DNA from: Bacteroidota bacterium
GTDB taxonomy: Bacteria; Bacteroidota; Bacteroidia; Bacteroidales; B18-G4
Assembly: GCA_030635045.1 (NCBI GenBank)
Contig: DAOVZP010000080.1
Span: 1-7,183 of the forward strand
Direction of reading: 5' to 3'
Length of the DNA stretch: 7,183 nucleotides
A program made the position numbers and the translations under genes. Shown here in pieces: positions 1-6,959 of the stretch (position 1 is the stretch's first letter; every line of letters begins with the position of its first letter). Under the pieces are notes generated by a model, which saw only the letters and a program-made list of their open reading frames with translations, ran no database searches and had not been told where the DNA came from.

Positions 1-2
1 AG

Positions 3-410
3 ATTGCCATTGGCTCCGGGGGTATTGCCGGCAAAGGCTTTTTAAAAGGTACCCAGACAAAATATGACTTTGTCCCGGAACAGGATACTGATTTCATATT
101 CTGCACAATCGGTGAAGAATGGGGCTACCTTGGCTCTCTTGTCGTTTTAGCCCTCTTTATTACCCTGCTCCTGCGAATTATCATGCTGGCGGAACGTCAG
201 CGGTCTAATTTCAGCAGGATTTATGGCTATGGGGTAGCATCCATAATTTTCTTTCACTTTATGGTTAACATTGGCATGACCATCGGTTTATTGCCCGTAA
301 TTGGCATTCCCCTTCCTTTCATCAGCTACGGCGGATCTTCGTTGTGGGCTTTTACCATCTTGCTTTTCATTTTTATCAGGCAGGATGCAAGCAGGCTTGA
401 ATTATTATAG
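3..410 (+). CDS. rodA: RodA, SEDS-family peptidoglycan glycosyltransferase (C-terminal part, 5' end outside the window)
   Basis: This is the C-terminal 135 residues of RodA, the multi-pass inner-membrane glycosyltransferase that polymerises lipid II with its partner PBP2 during cell elongation. The frame is open from base 3, so the gene starts upstream of the window. Visible family hallmarks are GSGG..GKG..KGTQ at bases 12-56, FVPEQ.TDF at 69-95 followed by IGEEWG, and GLLPVIGIPLPFISYGGSS at 285-341. The last is the signature near the end of SEDS proteins. Three hydrophobic stretches match the final membrane helices. The gene ends normally with TAG, so nothing suggests a pseudogene. The closely related FtsW is less likely because the FVPEQ.TDFIF and GIPLPFISYGGSS wording is typical of RodA. 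In this phylum rodA usually closes an mreBCD-mrdA-rodA shape cluster, which would lie to the left; that is known context, not seen here. Confidence 0.95.
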   Translation: MAIGSGGIAGKGFLKGTQTKYDFVPEQDTDFIFCTIGEEWGYLGSLVVLALFITLLLRIIMLAERQRSNFSRIYGYGVASIIFFHFMVNIGMTIGLLPVIGIPLPFISYGGSSLWAFTILLFIFIRQDASRLELL

Positions 411-424
411 CAGGGAGTTAAGCC

Positions 425-451
425 GGGGTTGGGGGACGGGTGACGGGGGGG
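425..451 (+). other. G-rich tract with G-quadruplex potential downstream of rodA
   Basis: Four runs of G (4, 5, 3 and 7 bases, at 425-428, 431-435, 438-440 and 445-451) are separated by loops of 2, 2 and 4 bases. This fits the canonical four-tract quadruplex pattern on the non-template strand of rodA and recJ, starting 14 bases after the rodA stop. Part of it reads as imperfect GGG(T)GAC units, so it could also be a degenerate simple repeat. The surrounding gap is otherwise A/T-rich. Folding and any role in transcription are inference. Confidence 0.55.
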
Positions 452-588
452 CTGTAAATTCATTTTTTACTTCTTTTTGATCTCCCGTTGAGAAAATTTG
501 GGGACATTATCACATTTTGGGTATAAATATATAGAGACCAAAACATAATTTATATCCGTCGGTGTGCTTGTTGTTGGGACCGGCTGAA

Positions 589-607
589 ACAATGCAAAAA
601 GCATTGT
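589..607 (+). repeat. Perfect inverted repeat in the recJ upstream region
   Basis: ACAATGC and GCATTGT flank a five-A loop, giving a perfect 7-bp stem that ends 49 bases before the first recJ ATG. No run of T follows on the plus strand, so it is not a convincing intrinsic terminator for rodA. It could be a leader RNA hairpin or a small protein-binding dyad. The same bases contain a five-codon reading frame, ATG at 592 to TAA at 607-609. A chance origin is possible because the stem is short. Confidence 0.4.
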
Positions 608-656
608 AAATAAATGAAACAGGCCGGGGAATTAAATCTGTATATTTACCAAATAA

Positions 657-2411
657 ATGATACCAATGGAAAAACGCTGGGTTTATAAGGATCAGGGGGG
701 CGAGGAACTCGTTCAGCAATTAGCCGGGGAGCTTAGTATTGACCTTAACCTTTCAGGCCTTTTGGTTCAGCGTGGGATACATACTTTCGAACAGGCCCGG
801 TCATATTTTCGTCCTCAATTTGAAGATCTTCACGATCCCTTTTTAATGAAAGATATGGATAAGGCTGTCGACCGGGTATTCCGGGCAGTGCAAAATAAAG
901 AGAAGATCCTCGTTTATGGAGATTATGATGTTGACGGAACTACCGCCGTGGCATTGGTATATACATTCATTAAGCGTTTTTATAAAAGTATTGATTTTTA
1001 CATCCCCGACAGGGATTCAGAGGGATACGGAATTTCATACCAGGGTATTGATTTCGCTACTGAAAACGGTTTTACCCTTATGATTATTCTCGATTGCGGT
1101 ATCAAGGCCATCGAAAAAACCATATACGCCAAAGAACGTAATCTTGATTTCATTATATGTGATCATCACCGGCCCGGCGATGAGATCCCTCCGGCTCATG
1201 CCGTTCTGGATCCAAAAAGAAGCGACTGCCCTTACCCTTTTAAAGAATTATCGGGTTGTGGGGTCGGATTCAAACTTGCTCAGGCATATGCCCTTAAGCA
1301 CAATATCCCTACAGAAGATTTAATTCCGCTTCTTGATCTTGTTGTAGTCAGTATCGCGGCAGATATCGTTCCTATCACGGGAGAAAACAGGGTGTTGGCC
1401 TATTTCGGACTTGATCTTGTCAATAAGCAGCCCCGTACTGGCATTGAAGCTATTCTGCTTGTAGGAAACGTCAGGCGAACGAACCAGGCAGACAAGGATT
1501 ATGTTTTTAATAAGGAGCTTACAATCAGCGACCTTGTGTTTATGGTGGGGCCACGCATTAATGCGGCCGGACGTATCGAAAGTGCAAAAAACTCTGTCCG
1601 GCTTTTAGTGGAGGAGGATTATAAAAAAGCCCTGGAGATCGCCCGCAAGATAAACTCCCTGAATGATGAGCGTAAAAGCCTTGACCTGATCGCCACAACA
1701 GATGCTTTGCGCATTATAAGGGAAAGCCAGGAGTTGCGTGATGCCAATTATACCGTTGTCTATAATCCCGATTGGCATAAAGGGGTGATCGGCATCGTTG
1801 CGTCCCGTCTTACAGAAACCTATTACCGCCCAACAATCGTACTTACCTATTCTAATGGTATGATCACCGGTTCGGCCAGGTCAGTCAAGGATTTTGACAT
1901 CTACGACGCAGTTGATGCCTGCAGTGGGTATCTTGAACATTTCGGGGGGCATAAATATGCCGCCGGCCTCTCGTTGAAGGAAGAAAACTATGAAAACTTC
2001 AGGAATTGTTTCGGTGATTATGTAAATAAGCATATCACCAAAGAACAGCTTGTGCCTGAAGTAGAAATTGATACTGAAATAATCCTTCGTGATATCAATT
2101 CCCGCTTTTTCAGGATCCTGCGTCAATTTGCACCCTTCGGGCCGGGAAACCTGTCTCCCCTTTTTACTACCAATGGATTGGTTGACACCGGTAAGGCAAG
2201 GGTCGTAGGAAAAAATCACCTTAAACTTGAAGTGGTACATCCTGACATTTCCGGATTCCCTTTCTCAGCAATTGCTTTCCAGCAAGGACACCATTATGAA
2301 AGTATCAAGGAAGGCAAGCAATTCAGCGCTTGCTACCAAATAGAGGAAAATGAATGGAACGGTGTTACATCGATCCAGCTAAACATCAAGGATCTTAAGT
2401 TTGATGATTAG
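657..2411 (+). CDS. recJ: Single-stranded-DNA-specific exonuclease RecJ
   Basis: RecJ is a cytoplasmic 5'-to-3' exonuclease on single-stranded DNA, acting in RecFOR recombination, mismatch repair and base-excision repair. The 584-residue product has the full DHH-family layout. Motif I is DYDVDG (89-94), motif II LDCG (145-148), and motif III DHH (169-171). SIAADIVPI (232-240) and GPRINAAGRI (298-307) follow. The DHHA1 domain carries DWHKGVIGIVASRL (372-385), GSARS (405-409) and FGGHKYAAG (429-437). FAPFGPGN (491-498) opens the C-terminal OB-fold region. The aspartates and histidines that bind the two metal ions are all present, and length is normal for the family. An in-frame TAA sits directly before the ATG at 657, so translation starts there or at the fourth codon (ATG at 666, MEKRW...). 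The latter looks more like relatives, by memory. No clear ribosome binding site decides between them. Confidence 0.97.
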   Translation: MIPMEKRWVYKDQGGEELVQQLAGELSIDLNLSGLLVQRGIHTFEQARSYFRPQFEDLHDPFLMKDMDKAVDRVFRAVQNKEKILVYGDYDVDGTTAVALVYTFIKRFYKSIDFYIPDRDSEGYGISYQGIDFATENGFTLMIILDCGIKAIEKTIYAKERNLDFIICDHHRPGDEIPPAHAVLDPKRSDCPYPFKELSGCGVGFKLAQAYALKHNIPTEDLIPLLDLVVVSIAADIVPITGENRVLAYFGLDLVNKQPRTGIEAILLVGNVRRTNQADKDYVFNKELTISDLVFMVGPRINAAGRIESAKNSVRLLVEEDYKKALEIARKINSLNDERKSLDLIATTDALRIIRESQELRDANYTVVYNPDWHKGVIGIVASRLTETYYRPTIVLTYSNGMITGSARSVKDFDIYDAVDACSGYLEHFGGHKYAAGLSLKEENYENFRNCFGDYVNKHITKEQLVPEVEIDTEIILRDINSRFFRILRQFAPFGPGNLSPLFTTNGLVDTGKARVVGKNHLKLEVVHPDISGFPFSAIAFQQGHHYESIKEGKQFSACYQIEENEWNGVTSIQLNIKDLKFDD

Positions 2412-2424
2412 GTTAGGGTAACCT
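2410..2424. other. Small hairpin at the recJ / HdeD-like convergent junction
   Basis: AGGTTA and TAACCT flank a GGG loop, making a 6-bp stem that overlaps the last bases of the recJ stop codon. It lies in the 24-base space between the convergent stop codons of recJ and the minus-strand gene set. Its position would suit a bidirectional transcription stop, but neither strand shows a T-run after the stem. A terminator role is therefore weakly supported. Confidence 0.25.
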
Positions 2425-2435
2425 GCCCCACATCT

Positions 2436-2975
2436 CTATTGACTCTCTTTCAGCCCAAACGAGTATATTGTGATTATCCCCCCGAAAACCAGGGAAAAAA
2501 TACCGATCATGTTCATCGTTTGTTCCTGTGTTTCAAAAGGATTGTAAAACAGGACAAAGCCGGCACCTATCACAATTATGGCATTGATCAGGAGAAGCCA
2601 CCTGGTGCGCACCCCTTTATTTGCACTCATCGCTGCAAACAATTGTGTAAACCCAACTGATATCGCCCATATCGCAACAAAGATGATGAATAGCTCAACA
2701 CCGGCCATGGAGTAATGATACACGATAATGATAACTCCCAATACAAGATCCAATAAGCCTTCAAAAAACCACATGCCCCATTTTTTATGGTGGCGAATAT
2801 TTGATATCGAACCACCAATAAGAAAAGCCCCGCTTAAAATGATAAAGCCGCCGAATAGCTGAACCAGCCGGGCGATAGAGGCATCAGGAACAAGTAAGGC
2901 GATCAGTCCAAATGCAATGGCAAAAATTCCCTTTAAAGTATATGTCCACCAATTTTTTAACGATTGTTTTTCCAT
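2436..2975 (-). CDS. HdeD-like (DUF308) membrane protein, second tandem copy
   Basis: The 179-residue product is almost entirely membrane-embedded, with about six hydrophobic helices (near 13-29, 34-56, 68-86, 91-115, 125-144 and 152-172). It fits the DUF308/HdeD family, named after an E. coli acid-resistance membrane protein; the molecular function of most members is unknown. Three helix pairs each open with an aromatic-rich patch followed by G..I..G and often a Pro: WWTYTLKGIFAIAFG (9-23), MWFFEGLLDLVLG (68-80) and RWLLLINAIIVIGAG (125-139). The protein thus looks built from three repeats of one hairpin unit. It is the last gene of the minus-strand set, 40 bases after its paralog, and shares the N-terminal LKNWW / QKNWW patch with it. 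There is no signal peptide beyond the first helix. A role in envelope stress is only a family-based guess. The exact physiological role cannot be read from the sequence. Confidence 0.85.
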   Translation of the reverse strand: MEKQSLKNWWTYTLKGIFAIAFGLIALLVPDASIARLVQLFGGFIILSGAFLIGGSISNIRHHKKWGMWFFEGLLDLVLGVIIIVYHYSMAGVELFIIFVAIWAISVGFTQLFAAMSANKGVRTRWLLLINAIIVIGAGFVLFYNPFETQEQTMNMIGIFSLVFGGIITIYSFGLKESQ

Positions 2976-3015
2976 AATTTCAGTAATTGTTTCAGAGGTA
3001 AATATTTAGTGATTC

Positions 3016-3558
3016 TTAAGCTTCCTTTTCTGCATTTTTAACAACAAATGAGAAATAAACAAGCATGATTCCGATAGCGATAAAAATTACACCCACGGCT
3101 TTGAGGATAAACCCGGCAACATATGCCGGATCAAGTAATAAAAGCAGGCCTATTGCAAATAAAAACAGGCCCCCAAGAAAAAACATATATTTGAATTCCA
3201 TCATTTTTCTCAAGGCGATGGCCACATATATTTTGAACAAACCCAGCAACAGAGCCCAGATTCCGATAAAAATGAAAAACAGCTTCAGGGTTGAGCCTGG
3301 AAATACCATTATTAGAACTCCAAGTATCACAGAGATAATCGCTTCAGTAAGCATCATCGAATAACTTTTTTGCTTCCGCTGCTTATCGTATGCACCTATG
3401 AGCAGTAAAATCCCTCCAATCAGTACCAAAAGCCCAAAATACATAGATATGCCAAGCATAAATGCTTCGGTAGCAAAAAGAGCCATGGCGCCAAACAATA
3501 TGGCCAGTAAACCATTTACTGTTAACACCCACCAGTTTTTTTGAAGATTTGTTTTCAT
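3016..3558 (-). CDS. HdeD-like (DUF308) membrane protein, first tandem copy
   Basis: This 180-residue protein has about six hydrophobic helices (near 9-29, 34-56, 67-86, 90-114, 123-142 and 147-170) and short charged links, such as DKQRKQK at 58-64 and a Lys/Glu-rich tail. It matches the DUF308/HdeD pattern. Three hairpin units are again visible, beginning NWWVLTVNGLLAILFG (8-23), MMLTEAIISVILG (68-80) and KYMFFLGGLFLFAIG (123-137); the second and third units run on to FPGS and LDPAY. It resembles its downstream neighbour most at the N-terminal KNWW..T..G..AI.FG patch and is clearly diverged elsewhere, so the duplication is not recent. It starts 14 bases after the transporter stop codon in an A/T-rich context without a Shine-Dalgarno sequence. 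This spacing argues for co-transcription with the GH3 and LysE-type genes. Function is unknown beyond being an integral membrane protein. Confidence 0.85.
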   Translation of the reverse strand: MKTNLQKNWWVLTVNGLLAILFGAMALFATEAFMLGISMYFGLLVLIGGILLLIGAYDKQRKQKSYSMMLTEAIISVILGVLIMVFPGSTLKLFFIFIGIWALLLGLFKIYVAIALRKMMEFKYMFFLGGLFLFAIGLLLLLDPAYVAGFILKAVGVIFIAIGIMLVYFSFVVKNAEKEA

Positions 3559-3572
3559 GATTTATTATTTAG

Positions 3573-4211
3573 TTAAAAGAATTCTATAAATGCCCTGATC
3601 AGTAAAAATATTCCGAATACCATCAGGCCTGAGCCTGCAACCCAGTTTATCCATTGAATAAATCTTGGGGTCACATAACGCTTTATCTTATAGGCCCCGA
3701 AGCATTTCAACATATCAGTAGCCAGGATAACCAGTAGGGTTATGGAAAACAGCAAGATCACCGAATCAGTTTCCCCTTGATAATTAGATGTGATCGTGGT
3801 TACCCACAGGATCCAGAAAAGCCATACAAAGGGATTGGTGAAATTCAGGAAAAAGCCTTTAAGTATGAAAGTAACAGGATTTGGTTTTCTGATCTCTTCA
3901 TTATTGATATCATCGGCAATCTTAACCTTTCTTGTGAAGGTCACTATTCCGAAGATAATAAGAATGACACCTGTTATAAGTCCGAAAACAAGTTGATTCT
4001 CAGGTGTTTCGTTAATAATCTGAAGCGCTCCCAGCAAACAAAGGGTCACAAGGGTAGCATCACTGAGAAAAATCCCGAATGCCATTTGGAATCCTGACCA
4101 TAACCCCCTGTGAATACTCGTTTGTATTAAGGCAAACAATGCGGGTCCGAAACCAAATAAAAAAGCCAGGGTTAATCCAAGTACAAGACCTTCCCAGATT
4201 GGGGTAATCAT
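3573..4211 (-). CDS. LysE/RhtB-family transporter
   Basis: The 212-residue product is a LysE-superfamily inner-membrane protein; characterised relatives export amino acids such as lysine, threonine or homoserine. It has about six hydrophobic helices. The N-terminal signature is FGFGPALFALIQTSIHRG (19-36) with GFQMAFGIFLSDA (40-52), corresponding to the family's GP......rG...G....G...D pattern. A second conserved region is GFFLNFTNPFVWLFWI (119-134), with the family NP pair at 126-127. A charged loop (94-110) separates the two halves, and length is normal. The ATG directly follows the GH3 TAA stop with no base between, so translation is probably coupled. The substrate cannot be told from sequence; an amino acid or an amino-acid conjugate made by the GH3 enzyme is a context-based guess. 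Confidence 0.88.
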   Translation of the reverse strand: MITPIWEGLVLGLTLAFLFGFGPALFALIQTSIHRGLWSGFQMAFGIFLSDATLVTLCLLGALQIINETPENQLVFGLITGVILIIFGIVTFTRKVKIADDINNEEIRKPNPVTFILKGFFLNFTNPFVWLFWILWVTTITSNYQGETDSVILLFSITLLVILATDMLKCFGAYKIKRYVTPRFIQWINWVAGSGLMVFGIFLLIRAFIEFF

Positions 4212-5753
4212 TTATAAATTGTTTTTATATTCTTTTAGATATGCCTCCCACTGCTCATATTTTTCACCCTTCAAAACACGGGGAAATTTATTTGCTCCAC
4301 CTTCCTTTCCATGTACCTTCATCCAGTTTGAAAAAGCCTTTGGGGATAATATTTCAAGAAAAACATCTGTAACGGCTGCAATGCGCTCCACCCGGTAATC
4401 ATCATTAAGTACCTTCAGGTACCCATCTATTTTTTGTGCCGCAAGTTCCGGGTCAATATCATCCTCGGTTCCCAAATACCATTTATGGGCGAACATGCTT
4501 TCGTGCCTGAACCCGGCTACGGTGAACTCTCGTATTTCAATATTGAATTCATCCTGGAGCATTTTTACAGCCTTATTCATATTTTCCTGCGACAGGTGTT
4601 CCCCGCAAAGGCTTAAAAAATGCTTCGTGCGGCCTGTTATTACGATCTCACAGTCTTCTTTTGACATAAATTTAATTGTGTCGCCAAGCAGATATCGCCA
4701 TGCTCCGGCACAATTCGATAACAACAGAGCATACTCCACTCCCTCGCTTACCTTATCGAGGGTTATCGCTTCGGGGTTCTCTACCATATTACCCTCTGTA
4801 TCAAAATTTTCGTCATTAAAGGGTACAAATTCATAGAATAGCCCATTATCCACAACCAGTTGCATAACACGCCTGTCGAGGCTGCTTTGAAAAGCAATAT
4901 AACCCTCTGAAGCAAGATAGGATTCATTATATATTACCCGTTTTCCGAAAAGTTTATCAAAGCTTTTCACATATGGTTCAAAGGAAACACCACTGTGCAC
5001 ATACACGGCCAGGTCAGGCCAGATGTCGTGGATATTATTCAGTTTATAGTGCTCTATGATCCTTTCCAGGATAATCTGTATCCATGCCGGAACCCCCACT
5101 ATGATGCCTATATCCCAGTTCGGTGCAGATTTCACGATTTCATCAAGTTTTGTATCCCATTGCCGCTCTCTCGAGATCCTTTTTCCGGGTTTATAAAAAT
5201 GCTGAAACCAAAACGGAATATTTCCTGCTGAAATACCAGACAGATCGCCTTCATAATAGGTCCCGTTATAATTCAAATGAGTGCTTCCGCCGATCATCAA
5301 AATGCCCTTTTCATAAAACTCTATGGGGAATTTATATCTGGCTGTTGAAACCAGCTGACGAATGCTGGTGCGACGTATAGCCCTGATCATATCACCTGTT
5401 ACCGGAATTTGCTTACTCGATGATTCCGACGTTCCCGAGGTCAGTGCAAAATACTTAACACGGCCGGGCCAGCTAACAAAGCCTTCTCCGTTTATGGCCC
5501 TGTACCACCATTTTCGGAACATGGAGTTGTAATCAAAGGTAGGTACTGATTCCTGGAAGGCTTTTACCGTATTTTCTTTGCTCAGAATTCCCGGAAAGTT
5601 GTAATGCTCTCCAAAGGCAGTGTTCTGAGCCTTGGTGAGCAGTTTTCGTAATACCTTTATCTGCGCCTTATTGCAATCCTTCCTCTTCCTTAACTCAATA
5701 GGAATACTCCTTAATTCATAAGCGCGTTTTATAATCGTACCAAGAATGGCCAT
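4212..5753 (-). CDS. GH3-family acyl-acid amido synthetase-like protein
   Basis: The 513-residue cytoplasmic protein belongs to the GH3 (auxin-responsive promoter) family of the ANL adenylate-forming enzymes. Plant members adenylate an acyl acid such as jasmonate or indoleacetate and join it to an amino acid; bacterial members are largely uncharacterised. The three nucleotide-binding motifs are recognisable: TSGTSESSSKQIPV (105-118) as the P-loop-like motif 1, YNESYLASEG (275-284) as motif 2, and AWRYLLGDTIKF (351-362) as motif 3. Other conserved patches are GVPAWI (220-225), HSGVSFEPY (253-261), ITGRTKHFLSLCGEHL (372-387) before the mobile C-terminal domain, and GGANKFPRVLKGEKYEQW (485-502) near the end. 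Length matches bacterial relatives and no key motif is broken. The ATG at 5753 is the natural start. It leads the minus-strand set and is fused by a TAA-ATG junction to the LysE-type gene. Acyl substrate and amino-acid partner are unknown. Confidence 0.92.
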   Translation of the reverse strand: MAILGTIIKRAYELRSIPIELRKRKDCNKAQIKVLRKLLTKAQNTAFGEHYNFPGILSKENTVKAFQESVPTFDYNSMFRKWWYRAINGEGFVSWPGRVKYFALTSGTSESSSKQIPVTGDMIRAIRRTSIRQLVSTARYKFPIEFYEKGILMIGGSTHLNYNGTYYEGDLSGISAGNIPFWFQHFYKPGKRISRERQWDTKLDEIVKSAPNWDIGIIVGVPAWIQIILERIIEHYKLNNIHDIWPDLAVYVHSGVSFEPYVKSFDKLFGKRVIYNESYLASEGYIAFQSSLDRRVMQLVVDNGLFYEFVPFNDENFDTEGNMVENPEAITLDKVSEGVEYALLLSNCAGAWRYLLGDTIKFMSKEDCEIVITGRTKHFLSLCGEHLSQENMNKAVKMLQDEFNIEIREFTVAGFRHESMFAHKWYLGTEDDIDPELAAQKIDGYLKVLNDDYRVERIAAVTDVFLEILSPKAFSNWMKVHGKEGGANKFPRVLKGEKYEQWEAYLKEYKNNL

Positions 5754-5785
5754 ATAGGGGCAGCTTTGTTAAACGCGATAAAAAT

Positions 5786-5818
5786 AAGAAATAATTGGCT
5801 ATTTTTATAAAATCAAAA
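5786..5818 (-). promoter_or_regulatory. Possible Bacteroidota-type promoter for the GH3 gene set
   Basis: In the 72-base divergent gap, reading the minus strand, TTTTG (5818-5814) is followed after 20 bases by TATTTCTT (5793-5786). The known Bacteroidota sigma-factor pattern is TTTG/TTG at about -33 and TAnnTTTG at about -7, spaced about 20 bases. Here the -33 element is good and the -7 element has two mismatches. Transcription would begin roughly 25 bases before the GH3 ATG. No equally good pair was found for the rightward gene, although TATTTTTA at 5800-5807 resembles a -7 box. Confidence 0.25.
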
Positions 5819-5825
5819 GCACTCC

Positions 5826-6893
5826 ATGCAAAAGTATCTTCATAATACCCTGAAACTGTTGTTGGTAGCAGTTTTAGTTGTTTTACTGTACGTCTCTGGC
5901 GTTCTGATCATTAATTCCGCGGTTAATTATAAACCTGCGACGAAGAATCTGGACATAACAGGACCGGAGAAAACATCATATATTTCCGGGCATAATACAT
6001 TCTCCATCCTTAGCTGGAATATTGGCTACGCGGGCTTAGGCAGTAAATCCGATTTCTTCTATGACGGAGGCAAAATGGTCCGGCCGGCCAGGGAAGATTA
6101 TGAGCTTTACAAAAAGGGTATACTCGAATGCATTCAGGCTTTTGACAGCCTTGATTTTATACTGTTACAGGAGATAGATACAGCCTCAACACGGTCATAC
6201 GGCATAAATCAGTATGCTGAGATATCCGGATGCACACCCGCCCACAGCAATGTTTTCGCCAAAAACTATGATGTTGCATATGTCCCCGTACCGGTTTTCA
6301 GGCCGATGGCAAAAGTTATTTCAGGCCTTGCTGTTTTTTCCCGATTTTCCATTTCTTCAGCCATGCAAGTCGTATTTCCGGAAAATTATGCCTGGCCCAA
6401 AAGTCTTTTTATGCCTGACCGCTGTTTCATTTTAACAATATTTGATCTGCCCTCCGGCAGAAAACTCCATATCATCAACACGCATAATTCAGCATTTGAT
6501 GATGGTTCACTGCGAATCAGTCAACTGAGGCTTCTACACGAATATATGCAGTCTGCCTATCAAAAAGGTGATTATGTTGTTGCCGGTGGCGACTGGAATT
6601 TAAACCCTGAGGGATATGGCAATACTTTCTTTGTCAGCGGTGATATTGCGCTTAGTGTTCCGGGTATGCTGCCGGCCAGTCCCCCTGCCAGTACGTGGGC
6701 GATCGCTTTTGACCCGGACTACCCCACAAACCGTGATGTGTCCGCTCCATATGCGCCGGGGCTCACCCCAACTACCATTATCGATTACTTTATGTGCTCG
6801 CCCAACATAAAAGTGCTTGATGTAAGAACGCTGTATGATGGTTTTAAAAATTCGGACCATCAGCCGGTGTATCTTCGTTTTGAACTACTTTAA
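5826..6893 (+). CDS. Membrane-anchored endonuclease/exonuclease/phosphatase (EEP) family protein
   Basis: This 355-residue protein has a short basic N-terminus, one hydrophobic helix (about 9-31) and then a metal-dependent EEP fold like DNase I, exonuclease III and neutral sphingomyelinase. The helix has no lipobox Cys and would anchor the catalytic domain outside the cytoplasm. Catalytic motifs in order are SWNIGYAGLG (63-72), LQEID with metal-binding Glu116 (114-118), GLAVFSR (167-173), NTH with His220 (218-220), GGDWN with Asp256 and Asn258 (254-258), IDYF (318-321) and SDHQPV with Asp344-His345 (343-348). All expected active-site residues are present, so it is probably active. DFFYDGG (76-82) and TRSYGINQY (122-130) mark a bacterial subfamily of unknown substrate. 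Candidates are phospholipids, phosphodiesters or nucleic acids outside the cell; the sequence does not choose. It is transcribed divergently from the GH3 set, and its ATG is the first in frame. Confidence 0.9.
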   Translation: MQKYLHNTLKLLLVAVLVVLLYVSGVLIINSAVNYKPATKNLDITGPEKTSYISGHNTFSILSWNIGYAGLGSKSDFFYDGGKMVRPAREDYELYKKGILECIQAFDSLDFILLQEIDTASTRSYGINQYAEISGCTPAHSNVFAKNYDVAYVPVPVFRPMAKVISGLAVFSRFSISSAMQVVFPENYAWPKSLFMPDRCFILTIFDLPSGRKLHIINTHNSAFDDGSLRISQLRLLHEYMQSAYQKGDYVVAGGDWNLNPEGYGNTFFVSGDIALSVPGMLPASPPASTWAIAFDPDYPTNRDVSAPYAPGLTPTTIIDYFMCSPNIKVLDVRTLYDGFKNSDHQPVYLRFELL

Positions 6894-6959
6894 ACATCTT
6901 CTGCTTCTTTCTATGAACTTTTTCCTTGTTTTGCTGTTTTATCTAAAACACAAAATATT

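Noticed and set aside
614..688. Short plus-strand frame (24 codons) overlapping the recJ start
   Set aside because: It runs out of frame into recJ, shows no family resemblance, and a frame this short is expected by chance.
510..719. Minus-strand open frame across the recJ upstream region
   Set aside because: It overlaps the start of recJ on the opposite strand, has no recognisable domain, and is ordinary antisense shadow.
1881..2240. 119-codon minus-strand frame inside recJ
   Set aside because: It lies wholly within a strongly conserved recJ coding region, and its product resembles no known family.
2978..2995. Two TTTCAG copies 12 bases apart in the gap before the second HdeD-like gene
   Set aside because: Six-base direct repeats in A/T-rich DNA are common by chance, and no promoter element could be matched to them.
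6936..6949. GTTTT / AAAAC dyad before the DUF2892 gene
   Set aside because: The stem is almost all A-T and only about five pairs long, too weak for a terminator or operator claim.
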